A stretch of 64,000 bases of DNA from CAZERD01 sp964515405 (GTDB taxonomy: Bacteria > Campylobacterota_A > Desulfurellia > Desulfurellales > CAZERD01): assembly GCA_964515405.1 (NCBI GenBank), contig CAZERD010000002.1:1-64000 (forward strand), written 5' to 3'. Of the stretch, positions 15,767 through 24,854 are shown in pieces. Under the pieces are notes generated by a model that was given only the letters and a program-made list of their open reading frames with translations, ran no database searches and was not told where the DNA came from. Position 1 is the stretch's first letter, and every line of letters begins with the position of its first letter. The position numbers were made by a program, and so were the translations under genes.

Positions 15767-16772
15767 AGAAAAACTCTTACTGGCAAGGATAAAAATCAAG
15801 AACCCATCAGAATTCAAAGGATTAGAAGACATAGCAGAGGCCAAAAACATCCACGTAACACAAAAACACTCACAGTATATAAAAAACGCCATAAGATTTA
15901 TAGAAAAAAAACGTGTGAGTATCGTGGATTACTTCTCAGAAGGATACCCCTCACGGCTGAGAAACATAGATTACCCTCCCCTTATTCTCTTCATAAGGGG
16001 CAAATGGAAGGAAACAGAGCTACCAGTAGCCGTCGTAGGAACAAGGTATCCCTCAGGCTATGGCTATAGGGTTGCGGAATACTTGATCCCTAATCTTATC
16101 AAAGCCGGATTCGACATAATAAGTGGACTTGCCAAGGGCATTGATACACTCTCACACAAGTTAACCCTTAAACACACCGGTTACACGGTAGCAGTGCTTG
16201 GAAACGGTATAGATGTAATCTACCCAGCGGAAAACAGGGAACTCTACGAAGAAATATCAGTAAGCGGATGTATTATCTCGGAATTCCCTATAGGCACAAA
16301 ACCTTCAAAGTTCAATTTCCCGTATAGAAACAGAATCATAGCCGGACTCTCAAGAGCCGTAATAGTAATAGAGGCAGATTCAAAAAGTGGCTCCTTAATA
16401 ACTGCAAGACTGGGCGCCGAGCAGTCCAAGCCGGTCTTTGCAGTACCTGGGGAAATATTCTCACGCCGCTCTTCCGGCACAAACAAACTCATATCCGAAG
16501 GCGCATTCCCGCTCTGCAGCGTAGAGGATGTGTTATCATATTTCTACATAGAACTAAAGGAAGAGGTTAAAATGACGAAAAACAGTCAGTCCTACGAAGA
16601 ACTAAATGAGTCTGAGATAGCCGTACTCAAAGCCCTAGGAGGGGGAAAAGACTTCGACACACTCGTACAAAAGCTAGGTATACCCACTCCTAAACTTTCA
16701 GAGATTCTATTTGATTTAGAAATAAAGGGGGTTATAAAGAATGCCGGTGGAAACAGATATGAGAGGGTATAA
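15753..16772 (+). CDS. dprA: DNA processing protein DprA (Smf)
   Basis: Competence and recombination mediator that loads RecA on incoming single-stranded DNA (339 residues). The Rossmann-like core shows VAVVGTRYPSGYG, SGLAKGIDTLSH, VAVLGNGIDVIYP and EFPIGTKP, all DprA signatures, followed by a C-terminal winged-helix region (about 285-339). The only start consistent with the frame is TTG at 15753, inside the methyltransferase end. topA follows three bases later, a common dprA-topA order. With comF it suggests natural transformation. Confidence 0.94.
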   Translation: MLKNEEKLLLARIKIKNPSEFKGLEDIAEAKNIHVTQKHSQYIKNAIRFIEKKRVSIVDYFSEGYPSRLRNIDYPPLILFIRGKWKETELPVAVVGTRYPSGYGYRVAEYLIPNLIKAGFDIISGLAKGIDTLSHKLTLKHTGYTVAVLGNGIDVIYPAENRELYEEISVSGCIISEFPIGTKPSKFNFPYRNRIIAGLSRAVIVIEADSKSGSLITARLGAEQSKPVFAVPGEIFSRRSSGTNKLISEGAFPLCSVEDVLSYFYIELKEEVKMTKNSQSYEELNESEIAVLKALGGGKDFDTLVQKLGIPTPKLSEILFDLEIKGVIKNAGGNRYERV

Positions 16773-16775
16773 CTT

Positions 16776-18947
16776 ATGAACCTCGTGGTTGTTGAATCCC
16801 CTGCAAAGGCAAGAACAATCTCCAAATTCTTAGGCAAAGGCTACGAGGTAGTGGCCTCCTACGGCCATGTGAGGGACCTACCCGTCCACAGGTTCGGTGT
16901 TGACATAGAACACGGATTCAAACCCAAATATGAAGTCCCAAGAGAAAAAAAACCTATAGTGGAACACATAAGAGAACTAGCCAAACACTCCAACAGTATA
17001 TATATAGCCACCGACGAAGACAGAGAAGGAGAAGCGATAGGATGGCATATAACAAGGCTCCTGAGAAGAAAAGAAGAGGACGTTAAAAGGATAGTATTCC
17101 ACGAAGTCACAAAAAAAGCTTTAGAAAAAGCTATAAACAACCCGCGAACAATCAATCTGAACATGGTTGACTCCCAGGAAGCGAGACGAATACTTGATAG
17201 GATAGTGGGGTACAAACTTTCACCACTCCTCTCTAAAAAAATCAAAAGGGGATTGTCTGCTGGAAGGGTGCAGTCCGTAGCAGCAAAACTCGTCGTGGAG
17301 CGAGAGAAAGAAATAACCTCATTTGTAAGAAAGGAATACTGGACCATACATCTACTGACCGAGGAAGGCATAGAAGCTCTTTTAACACACATAGACGGCA
17401 CGAAAATTGACAAAACCTTTATAAAATCGAAGAAAGAAGCCCTACAGTTAAAAAAACGCATAGAAAAAGAAGAGTTTTCCATTGAAAGTGTAACCAGAAA
17501 AAAAACACGCAAAAACCCAGAACCCCCATTTATAACAAGTACGCTTCAGATGACTGCCTCCAATATTTTAAACTTCTCCCCCAAGAAAACCATGATGCTA
17601 GCCCAAAAGCTGTATGAGGGTATAGACATTGGTAAAACGAGAATGGGCATAATAACCTACATGAGAACAGATTCCTTCAACGTGTCAGAGGAAGCACAAA
17701 CCAGCACGTTAAATCTGATAAGTAACCTGTTTGGTGGAGAGTATGCACCGGAAAAACCAAACGTATATAAAACAAAATCAAAGTTGGCACAGGAAGCTCA
17801 TGAATGCATAAGACCAGTTGACGTCAAACTCCTTCCCGAAATGGCAAAACCATACTTAACCGAGGAAGAATACAAACTCTACAACTTGATATGGAGAAGA
17901 TTCATAGCCTCACAGATGACCCAAGCTGTCGTAAGAAACACCAGCATAGTACTATCATCACTTTCCTTTAAAGCCAAAGCATCTTTCAACGAAATCGAAT
18001 TTGATGGATTCACAAGGGTATGGGAGCGTTCTGGACTCAAAGAATCTCCTTCTCCTGAAGGTCTAAAAAAGGGAAACAGAGTAGTGATTAACTCCATCAC
18101 TCCAAAACAACACTTTACAGAGCCTCCCCCCAGGTATACACCTGCCACTCTTATAAAGGCACTTGAGTCTCACGGCATAGGGAGACCATCCACCTACGCC
18201 ACAATCATAGATACAATACTAGCAAGAGGGTATGTCTCTCTGAAGGATGGCAAATTTTATCCCAATGATATAGGCATAGTTGTAACCGAAGAACTTGAAA
18301 GATTCTTCTCAGATATAATAAACGTAAAATTCACAGCTAGAATGGAAGACAAACTGGACAAAATAGTTGAGGGCAATCTAAGCAAACTTGACGTGCTCTC
18401 CGAGTTCTATGAAAAATTCAGGACACTATTAGAAACAGCAGAGCAGGAAATGGAGAACAGAAAACCAAAACCCCAAGAAACAGATATCATATGTGAGCTG
18501 TGCGGAGCACCTATGGTCATCCGAGAGGGAAAGTTCGGCAAGTTTCTCGCCTGCTCTAACTATCCAAAGTGCAAGAACACAAAATCCCTCGTCGAACAAA
18601 AAACAGATATCATATGTGAGCTGTGCGGAGCACCTATGGTCATAAAACACTCCAAAACAGGAGCAAGATTTCTAGCTTGCTCTAACTATCCAAAGTGCAA
18701 AAACACAAAACCATATCCTACGGGGCTAAAGTGTCCCGAATGCGGCAGAGATCTCGTGGAAAAGTCATCAAAGAGAGGAACATTCTATGGTTGCTCCGGA
18801 TACCCACAGTGCACGTTTACAATAAGAGGAGAAATAAAAAACAAAACATGTCCCCTTTGCGGATATACCCTCATGGTAAAAAAGAAAACCCAATGGCACT
18901 GTGCTCGCAAGGGATGTAACTACAGGGAAGAAGAGGGCGCCCCATAG
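16776..18947 (+). CDS. topA: DNA topoisomerase I (type IA) with zinc-ribbon tail
   Basis: Relaxes negatively supercoiled DNA (723 residues). The TOPRIM domain starts NLVVVESPAKART with acidic cluster TDEDREGEA (from D80); the active-site tyrosine is in GIITYMRTDSF (Y295). The C terminus carries four C4 zinc ribbons: two nearly identical (CELCGAP...CSNYPKC), a third (CPECGRD...CSGYPQC) and a fourth (CPLCGYT...CARKGC). The first two come from a recent internal duplication (18478-18643). The stop codon sits in the loop of a strong hairpin. Confidence 0.97.
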   Translation: MNLVVVESPAKARTISKFLGKGYEVVASYGHVRDLPVHRFGVDIEHGFKPKYEVPREKKPIVEHIRELAKHSNSIYIATDEDREGEAIGWHITRLLRRKEEDVKRIVFHEVTKKALEKAINNPRTINLNMVDSQEARRILDRIVGYKLSPLLSKKIKRGLSAGRVQSVAAKLVVEREKEITSFVRKEYWTIHLLTEEGIEALLTHIDGTKIDKTFIKSKKEALQLKKRIEKEEFSIESVTRKKTRKNPEPPFITSTLQMTASNILNFSPKKTMMLAQKLYEGIDIGKTRMGIITYMRTDSFNVSEEAQTSTLNLISNLFGGEYAPEKPNVYKTKSKLAQEAHECIRPVDVKLLPEMAKPYLTEEEYKLYNLIWRRFIASQMTQAVVRNTSIVLSSLSFKAKASFNEIEFDGFTRVWERSGLKESPSPEGLKKGNRVVINSITPKQHFTEPPPRYTPATLIKALESHGIGRPSTYATIIDTILARGYVSLKDGKFYPNDIGIVVTEELERFFSDIINVKFTARMEDKLDKIVEGNLSKLDVLSEFYEKFRTLLETAEQEMENRKPKPQETDIICELCGAPMVIREGKFGKFLACSNYPKCKNTKSLVEQKTDIICELCGAPMVIKHSKTGARFLACSNYPKCKNTKPYPTGLKCPECGRDLVEKSSKRGTFYGCSGYPQCTFTIRGEIKNKTCPLCGYTLMVKKKTQWHCARKGCNYREEEGAP
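18478..18643 (+). repeat. internal direct repeat in topA zinc-ribbon tail
   Basis: A 43-base segment at 18478-18520 recurs exactly at 18601-18643, a 123-base offset. A second conserved block (18552- and 18678-) has a 126-base offset, so one codon was gained or lost after duplication of a whole zinc ribbon of about 41 residues. Confidence 0.9.
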
Positions 18948-18955
18948 GCGCCCTC
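18933..18955. terminator. bidirectional hairpin terminator between topA and atpE
   Basis: GAGGGCGCC (18933-18941), loop CCATA, GGCGCCCTC (18947-18955): nine perfect G/C-rich pairs; the topA stop codon lies in loop and stem. TTTGAGTT follows on the plus strand and TTCTTCC on the minus strand. It separates the convergent topA and ATP synthase genes. Confidence 0.8.
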
Positions 18956-18965
18956 TTTGAGTTGA

Positions 18966-19319
18966 CTAAATACCGAATGGATTCGTGTAAAGGATGATCA
19001 AGGCAATGACAAGCATGTAAATAACAAGGGACTCTATCATTGCCAATCCGATCATCATCAAGGTAAGTAGCTTACCTGACATACCCGGGTTTCTTGCCGT
19101 ACCAAGCACTGTTCCATTGACAGCATGGCCCTGACCTATGCCACCACCACCAGCTGCCAGACCCAGGCCTATAGCCCCACCCATAGCCACAAACATATAA
19201 TATTTCTTGAGCTCCACGGTCGCAGCGGACATTGCATGTGCCGCAGGAGCCGAAAGAACAGGCACAGCAGCAAACACCCCCAGCAGAACTGTTAACAATA
19301 ATACCACCTTACCACGCAT
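18966..19319 (-). CDS. atpE: ATP synthase F0 subunit c with signal peptide
   Basis: Rotor-ring subunit (117 residues). A cleavable-looking signal peptide (about 1-29, ending AAHA) precedes the two-helix hairpin, an extension also seen in Aquifex-like bacteria. Helix 1 carries GGGGIGQGHA with Q63; helix 2 carries IGLAMIESLVIY with ion-binding E96, S97 and Y101. Gln plus Glu-Ser plus Tyr is most of the ligand set of Na+ rings such as Ilyobacter; the usual Thr after the Ser is Leu here. GAGGAGG precedes the ATG. Lies 28 bases downstream of atpB; genes for subunits b and F1 are not in the window. Confidence 0.95.
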   Translation of the reverse strand: MRGKVVLLLTVLLGVFAAVPVLSAPAAHAMSAATVELKKYYMFVAMGGAIGLGLAAGGGGIGQGHAVNGTVLGTARNPGMSGKLLTLMMIGLAMIESLVIYMLVIALIILYTNPFGI

Positions 19320-19347
19320 AAAAACCTCCTCAACAACGATTACTTCC

Positions 19348-20022
19348 CTATTCTCCTTGTGGTTCGCTTATAGCGTCAGCTATATACAGAGTTGTCAGCA
19401 AAGCAAATATAAATGCTTGAAGCGTCGCAGCAAATAATATTAAACCCATTATCGGCAAAGGAACAAGCCACGGGGCCAAGAAAAATATTATAGCCAAAAG
19501 CAAATCGTCTCCACCTATATTGCCAAACAACCTCATAGACAGTGACAAGATCCTCGCAAAATGGCCTATTAGTTCTATGGGTATCATTATAGGTGTGAGC
19601 CACCATACGGGACCCATGAAATGCTTTACATATCTGAACCCATGCCTCTTTATACCAAGATACTGGTAATACACAAAAACAATAACAGCCATAGACAGGG
19701 TAGTGTTAAGATTGGATGTTGGAGGAATAAACCAAGGAATAAGTTCGGTAATATTAGCAAAAAATATAAATATGGCAAGCGTGGCTATAAGTTTGAAGTG
19801 TTTCTTTGTCTCCTCCTCACCTAAAATATCCTCAACAAAGCTATATATGCCCTCTACTACAGCCTCAACTACATTTTGATATCCACTCGGCATGAATCTT
19901 AGCGACACACGGGCTATGAGAGCAAGCGTAAGTACAGTGGCCATAATGAACCATGTAAAAACAAGATAACCCGGCAAACCCGTAGCATGTATTATAAAAT
20001 CAAGAAAAGTTGGAGCCTCCAT
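19348..20022 (-). CDS. atpB: ATP synthase F0 subunit a
   Basis: Stator subunit forming the two ion half-channels (224 residues). The essential arginine lies in HFARILSLSMRLFGNIGGD and the C-terminal helix has the conserved ATLQAFIFALLTTLYI. About five to six membrane helices. AAGGAGG is four bases before the ATG at 20022. Followed by atpE and preceded by atpI and atpZ, the usual order for the membrane part of the enzyme. Confidence 0.96.
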   Translation of the reverse strand: MEAPTFLDFIIHATGLPGYLVFTWFIMATVLTLALIARVSLRFMPSGYQNVVEAVVEGIYSFVEDILGEEETKKHFKLIATLAIFIFFANITELIPWFIPPTSNLNTTLSMAVIVFVYYQYLGIKRHGFRYVKHFMGPVWWLTPIMIPIELIGHFARILSLSMRLFGNIGGDDLLLAIIFFLAPWLVPLPIMGLILFAATLQAFIFALLTTLYIADAISEPQGE

Positions 20023-20031
20023 ACATCCTCC

Positions 20032-20376
20032 TTAAGCTTCACCGGTCATTACTGCAAACAAAGTAAACCCAACAAGTGTTAACGGTATAGTCGAAATACC
20101 CACCACTATTCCCAAAGGGTTTAAACCCACCTCAAAGAGAATCAAAAGAGTTAATCCCACGATCAGGTATCTCACAAAATTCTCAAAAAACGAAAACCTC
20201 CCTTTTTTCATAAACCTCTTAACCCATAACTTTATCAAAAACCAGTCAAAAACAGCGACCAGAAAACCAAAAAAACTGCTCACGAGACAATCCAGGCCGC
20301 ACCATATACACACAAAAGCTACTAATAAATACACTATAAAGAAACCCGTTTCAAGTTTTTTTATCGTTATCCTCAC
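20032..20376 (-). CDS. atpI: ATP synthase-associated protein AtpI
   Basis: A small membrane protein (114 residues, about four helices) at the usual place before atpB. AtpI-type proteins aid c-ring assembly or Mg2+ supply. Sequence identity to known AtpI is low, so the call leans on position, size and topology. The GTG at 20376, with GGAG seven bases upstream and inside the end of atpZ, is preferred to the TTG at 20391. Confidence 0.75.
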   Translation of the reverse strand: MRITIKKLETGFFIVYLLVAFVCIWCGLDCLVSSFFGFLVAVFDWFLIKLWVKRFMKKGRFSFFENFVRYLIVGLTLLILFEVGLNPLGIVVGISTIPLTLVGFTLFAVMTGEA

Positions 20377-20596
20377 GCTTAATCTCCTCAAACCCCCTGT
20401 ACAGGTTCAAAAAACCAGCCGCTATACCAAAAAACAAGAACACAAGTAACCCCCAGGGGTTCAGAGATGGAAATGTCTTGTCTACCCACCATCCTATGGC
20501 ACCACCTATAACTACAGCTAATATAACACTGAAACCTACGGACGAAGCTTTATAAAGGGTAAGATAAAATTTCTTGTCCCTCTTTTCCCTGTTCAT
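20351..20596 (-). CDS. atpZ: ATP synthase-associated protein AtpZ
   Basis: An 81-residue protein with two membrane helices of the AtpZ/Atp-synthase-associated family. SSVGFSVILAVVIGGAIGWWVDKTF with the Gly-rich turn and the second helix VFLFFGIAAGFLNLYR are characteristic. AtpZ and AtpI together form a Mg2+/Ca2+-related complex in Bacillus (family knowledge). Its ATG directly abuts the hemL stop and its end overlaps atpI, so the genes are coupled. Confidence 0.82.
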   Translation of the reverse strand: MNREKRDKKFYLTLYKASSVGFSVILAVVIGGAIGWWVDKTFPSLNPWGLLVFLFFGIAAGFLNLYRGFEEIKREDNDKKT

Positions 20597-21880
20597 TCAC
20601 AAAGAGCCCATCACCTCACGGGCCTTTTCCAGCGTCACCGCTATATCTTCATCCGCGTGAGCCATTGACACAAAGTTCGTCTCAAATTGAGAAGGTGGAA
20701 GATATACACCTCTGTCCAGCATACCACGGAAATACCTTGAGAACATACCCACATCGCACCCAAGCACATCAGAGTAGCTGGCTGGTTCTTTATCTGAAAA
20801 GAACACACTAAACATAGAACCCATGCACGTACAACTCACCGGGATACCTCTCTCCCGCGCAATCTCTTCAACACCATTCACCAACGTTTCTGTCTTCCTT
20901 CGGAAGTCTTCATATGGGTTCTCTTCCTTGAGTATATCAAGCGTTGCCACTCCGCACGCCATAGCTACAGGATTTCCAGACAAAGTACCTGCTTGATATA
21001 CACCCCCTTCTGGCGATACGTGAGCCATTATCTCCTCAGAAGAGCCATAAACCGCAACAGGCATTCCACCCCCTATCACTTTACCCAATGTGACAATGTC
21101 AGGCTTAATGCCAAACAGATGTTCAGCACCACCATACGTGATTCTGAATCCACTCATAACCTCATCAAATATGAGAAGAGATTCATACTCCCTGGTTATC
21201 TTCCTTAAAAAATCAAGAAAGCCATCTTTTGGTTTCACCAACCCCATGTTCCCAGGGATAGGCTCCACTATCGCACAAGCTATAGTGTCACCATAGCGCC
21301 TGAAAACATCTCCAACAGATTCAACATCGTTATACTCAACCACAAATGTATGCCTAACAAAATCGTAAGGAACCCCCTCACTCGTGGGTTTACCAAAGGT
21401 TGCCGCTCCACTTCCAGAAGCAACAAGAAGAGCATCGGAGTGACCGTGGTAGCAACCACTGAATTTCAATATATTATCCCTCTTTGTTACCCCCCTTGCA
21501 AGCCTTATGGCACTCATCGTGGCCTCAGTGCCAGAATTCACAAACCTCAGCATCTCCAGAGAATCAAAGGCCCCAACTATCCTCTTGGCCAGTTCCGTCT
21601 CAAGCCTCGTCGGAGCACCAAAGCTGAGCCCTCTCCTCATTGTGCCCATCGCCTTATCCAGTACCTCATCATTCGCATGACCCACAATAACAGGCCCATA
21701 ACTACACACATAATCTATAAACTCATTGCCATCTTCATCGTATACCCGGGACCCCTTCGCCATGCTTATAAACAACGGATCACCGCCAACCGATTTAAAA
21801 GCCCTAACAGGACTGTTCACACCACCTACAATGCATTTCCTTGCTTCCTCAAACAACCTTTTGCTTTCAACCCTCTTCAT
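20597..21880 (-). CDS. hemL: glutamate-1-semialdehyde 2,1-aminomutase
   Basis: PLP enzyme making 5-aminolevulinate in the C5 pathway to haem and corrinoids (427 residues). The N terminus VGGVNSPVRAFKSVGGDP is diagnostic. The PLP lysine is in TLGKVIGGGMPVAVYG, with FDEVMSGFR upstream of it. It sits between purQ and atpZ in one strand run; GGGGTGAG lies before the ATG. Confidence 0.97.
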   Translation of the reverse strand: MKRVESKRLFEEARKCIVGGVNSPVRAFKSVGGDPLFISMAKGSRVYDEDGNEFIDYVCSYGPVIVGHANDEVLDKAMGTMRRGLSFGAPTRLETELAKRIVGAFDSLEMLRFVNSGTEATMSAIRLARGVTKRDNILKFSGCYHGHSDALLVASGSGAATFGKPTSEGVPYDFVRHTFVVEYNDVESVGDVFRRYGDTIACAIVEPIPGNMGLVKPKDGFLDFLRKITREYESLLIFDEVMSGFRITYGGAEHLFGIKPDIVTLGKVIGGGMPVAVYGSSEEIMAHVSPEGGVYQAGTLSGNPVAMACGVATLDILKEENPYEDFRRKTETLVNGVEEIARERGIPVSCTCMGSMFSVFFSDKEPASYSDVLGCDVGMFSRYFRGMLDRGVYLPPSQFETNFVSMAHADEDIAVTLEKAREVMGSL

Positions 21881-21883
21881 AGC

Positions 21884-22549
21884 TCACCCCATTGAACTCC
21901 ATAAAAGCTCTCCATCTTTACCCAGATCTCCAACAACCCTCTCAGGGTGCGGCATTAGCCCAAACACGTTCCCGCTCTTATTACATACCCCAGCTATATT
22001 CCCCACGGAACCGTTAGGATTGGATCCTTCCGTTACGTTTCCTCTCGCATCGGAATACCTCATAACAACCAGTCCCTCCGATTCTATCATCTGTAAGGTA
22101 TCCGGATCGCAGTAATAACTTCCCTCCTTATGAGCTATAGGAAGACTCAAAACAGAACCAGAAATATGCCTCGTAAAGAAACAGGACGAATCCTCCACCT
22201 TCACATACACAAACCTATGTATAAACCTAAGGGTTCTGTTCATCAGCAGTACACCTGGGAGAAATCCTGCTTCTGTCAATATCTGAAATCCATTGCATAT
22301 ACCTATAACATACCCCCCCTTGGCCACAAATTCCTTCAGAGCTCCCATAATGGACGAAAATTTGGCCAAAGCACCACATCTCAGATAATCACCATAAGAA
22401 AAACCACCCGGTAATACTATGACGTCAAACCCTTTAAGATCCGTGCACGTATAAGGAACAATCTCAGCAGGGATTGAAAGCACATCACAGGCGAAAAGGC
22501 AATCCCTATCACAGTTCGTTCCCAAAAAACTAACTATCCCTACCCTCAA
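21884..22549 (-). CDS. purQ: phosphoribosylformylglycinamidine synthase, glutaminase subunit
   Basis: Class I glutamine amidotransferase subunit of FGAM synthase (221 residues), providing ammonia for the fourth step of purine synthesis. Nucleophile Cys in GICNGFQIL, catalytic His in MPHPERVVGD, and PGGFSYGDYLRCGALA are all present. It overlaps the end of purS by 20 bases; purL is not in the window, so the complex is completed elsewhere. Confidence 0.97.
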   Translation of the reverse strand: MRVGIVSFLGTNCDRDCLFACDVLSIPAEIVPYTCTDLKGFDVIVLPGGFSYGDYLRCGALAKFSSIMGALKEFVAKGGYVIGICNGFQILTEAGFLPGVLLMNRTLRFIHRFVYVKVEDSSCFFTRHISGSVLSLPIAHKEGSYYCDPDTLQMIESEGLVVMRYSDARGNVTEGSNPNGSVGNIAGVCNKSGNVFGLMPHPERVVGDLGKDGELLWSSMG

Positions 22550-22775
22550 TCTCTCTGACCTCGTAATCCTCTATCACACCATTCGACAGCACACCCGAAG
22601 CCAATTTCTCAACGTACTCCCGAGCATTCTGGCAATCTATCTCCACCTCAAAATATTTCCCAACCCTTATATCCTTTATCTCCACGCCCAAATAAGGCTC
22701 TGCTACAGACTTAATAGCCCTCCCCTGAGGATCCAACACTCCCTTCTTAGGGGTCACAATTACAACAAACTTCAC
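22530..22775 (-). CDS. purS: phosphoribosylformylglycinamidine synthase subunit PurS
   Basis: An 81-residue PurS, the small structural subunit that joins PurQ and PurL. VTPKKGVLDPQGRAI is the standard N-terminal motif, and VRVGKYFEVEI is the usual middle. Start is GTG at 22775, one base after the pyrophosphatase stop, with GGGG seven bases upstream. Confidence 0.95.
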   Translation of the reverse strand: MKFVVIVTPKKGVLDPQGRAIKSVAEPYLGVEIKDIRVGKYFEVEIDCQNAREYVEKLASGVLSNGVIEDYEVREIEGRDS

Positions 22776-22776
22776 A

Positions 22777-24846
22777 TCAAATCCCCGTTAGTAGTATAAG
22801 TATGGCTATAATGTTGACAATCTTAATCATAGGATTAATAGCAGGACCTGCGGTATCCTTCAGCGGATCTCCCACAGTATCTCCTGTGACGGCTGCCTTA
22901 TGAGCCTCACTACCCTTACCACCAAAATTTCCATCCTCTATATACTTTTTGGCGTTATCCCAAGCTCCACCACCACTCGTCATTGAAACCGCCACAAAGA
23001 ACCCTGTTATGATAGCACCCATTGAAAGGGCACCAAGGGTTATAGGACCAAACAATGCGTAAACCACTATAGGAGCTATAACAGGTATCAAACCCGGAAC
23101 TACCATCCTCTTGAGCGACTCTTTTGTTACTATGTCAACACAGGCAGCATAATCCGGCTTCGCCTTACCCTCCAGAATCCCCTTAATGGTTTTAAACTGC
23201 CTTCTGACTTCCTCAACCATCTTCCCCCCTGCTATACCCACAGCCTCCATGCTCAAAGCACCAAAATAGTAAGGCAGCAAACCACCTATAAGGAGGCCAA
23301 GCATCACCGCTGGATTGCTGAGGTTAAATATATCAGGTCCAAGATTCACAGTCCTCACAAACTCAGCAAACAAAACAAGAGCAGCAAGAACGGCGGAACC
23401 TATCGCAAATCCCTTTGTCACAGCCTTTGTTGTATTACCTACAGCGTCCAGAGGATCTGTTACAGCCCTCACAGATTCATCAAGCTCCGCCATCTCGGCT
23501 ATACCGCCAGCATTATCTGTGATTGGGCCATAAGAATCAATTGAAATAATAATCCCGCTCAGGGAAAGCATGGAAGCAGCAGCTATACCTATACCGTACA
23601 ACCCTGCCACATGATAGGAAAAATAAACTCCCAGAGCTATTACTATTGCAGGCAGGGCCGGAGCCTTAAGCATAACAGCCATACCCTGAATGATATTGGT
23701 TGCATGTCCTGTTTGACTGGCCTTGGCCACAGATTTAACAGGCGGAAAGTGATAGGAAGTGTAATACTCAGTGATAAGCATTATCAAAAATGTAATAACC
23801 ATACCTATAACGGTTGCTATAAATATGTGCACATAGCCTATGCTCATCCCAGCCTTATCTGCCATCCCCACACCTACCAGAGCCTTGGCAAGAAAAAACA
23901 AAGCTACCAGAGCCAGAATTCCTGTGGAAATGAGACCCTTATAAAAAGCCCCCATAATATTCCTCGAAGAGCCAAGCCTAACAAAAAATGTACCTGCTAT
24001 GGATGCAATAGAAGCCACAGCGCCTATCAACAACGGGAACATGGTAGCTATCCCCACTACACCCGGCTTATCAAATAGGGAATGACCAAGAACCATGGAA
24101 GCTACTATGGTCACAACAAAAGATTCGAACACGTCTGCTGCCATTCCAGCGCAATCACCAACATTATCACCGACATTATCTGCTATAACGGCAGGATTCC
24201 TGGGATCATCCTCGGGAATACCAGCCTCAACTTTACCCACCAAATCAGCTCCCACATCAGCCGCTTTTGTATATATTCCGCCACCTAGCCTTGCGAAAAC
24301 ACTGATAAGGCTTGTACCAAAAGCCAAACCAATCAATGCTTCAATCGTATGTTCCACTGGCTGACCAAACACATACACAGAAAGATAGTAAAAACCAGCA
24401 ATGGCAAGCAAACCAAAACCTGTCACAAGTATCCCGGTAACCGAACCACCCCTGAACGCTATATCCAGAGCCCTTGCAAGCCCCCTCTTTGCCATCTGGG
24501 CGGTTCTTACATTTGTTCTTACTGCAACAACCATACCTATATAACCCGCAAGACCAGAAAGAAATGCGCCTATCAGATAGCCTATGGCCGTGAGCAAACC
24601 AAAGTGCTCTGAAACACTCCCCAAGGCCCACAGGATAGCAAACACGACAACAGCAACAATAGAGATGGTGCGATACTCCCTGGACAAAAACGCATATGCT
24701 CCCTCCTGAATGGCACGGGCTATCTCTCTCATGCGACTGGTACCTTCGTCCTTGGCTATCACACTAAGCGCTGTGAGAAATGCATACACAATGGACAAAA
24801 AAGACGCTCCAAAGGTAACGTAGAATATCAATCGGCTTGTCCCCAT
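22777..24846 (-). CDS. hppA: membrane-bound H+-translocating pyrophosphatase, K+-independent type
   Basis: Pumps cations with the energy of pyrophosphate hydrolysis (689 residues, about 16 helices). The active-site loops ADVGADLVGKVEAGIPEDDP and NVGDNVGDCAGMAADVFE are intact. In the segment GNTTKAVTKGFAIGSA, Lys474 and Thr477 occupy the positions that distinguish K+-independent H+-pumping enzymes from K+-dependent ones with Ala at the first position. It lies nine bases downstream of the CBS/DRTGG pyrophosphatase-like gene and in the same run as ATP synthase genes. It can recover energy from biosynthetic pyrophosphate or run in reverse. Confidence 0.97.
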   Translation of the reverse strand: MGTSRLIFYVTFGASFLSIVYAFLTALSVIAKDEGTSRMREIARAIQEGAYAFLSREYRTISIVAVVVFAILWALGSVSEHFGLLTAIGYLIGAFLSGLAGYIGMVVAVRTNVRTAQMAKRGLARALDIAFRGGSVTGILVTGFGLLAIAGFYYLSVYVFGQPVEHTIEALIGLAFGTSLISVFARLGGGIYTKAADVGADLVGKVEAGIPEDDPRNPAVIADNVGDNVGDCAGMAADVFESFVVTIVASMVLGHSLFDKPGVVGIATMFPLLIGAVASIASIAGTFFVRLGSSRNIMGAFYKGLISTGILALVALFFLAKALVGVGMADKAGMSIGYVHIFIATVIGMVITFLIMLITEYYTSYHFPPVKSVAKASQTGHATNIIQGMAVMLKAPALPAIVIALGVYFSYHVAGLYGIGIAAASMLSLSGIIISIDSYGPITDNAGGIAEMAELDESVRAVTDPLDAVGNTTKAVTKGFAIGSAVLAALVLFAEFVRTVNLGPDIFNLSNPAVMLGLLIGGLLPYYFGALSMEAVGIAGGKMVEEVRRQFKTIKGILEGKAKPDYAACVDIVTKESLKRMVVPGLIPVIAPIVVYALFGPITLGALSMGAIITGFFVAVSMTSGGGAWDNAKKYIEDGNFGGKGSEAHKAAVTGDTVGDPLKDTAGPAINPMIKIVNIIAILILLTGI

Positions 24847-24854
24847 AATTCCTC

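Noticed and set aside
22777..24846. Na+-pumping pyrophosphatase
   Set aside because: Lys474 and Thr477 are the K+-independent pattern, and known Na+ pumps belong to the K+-dependent class.
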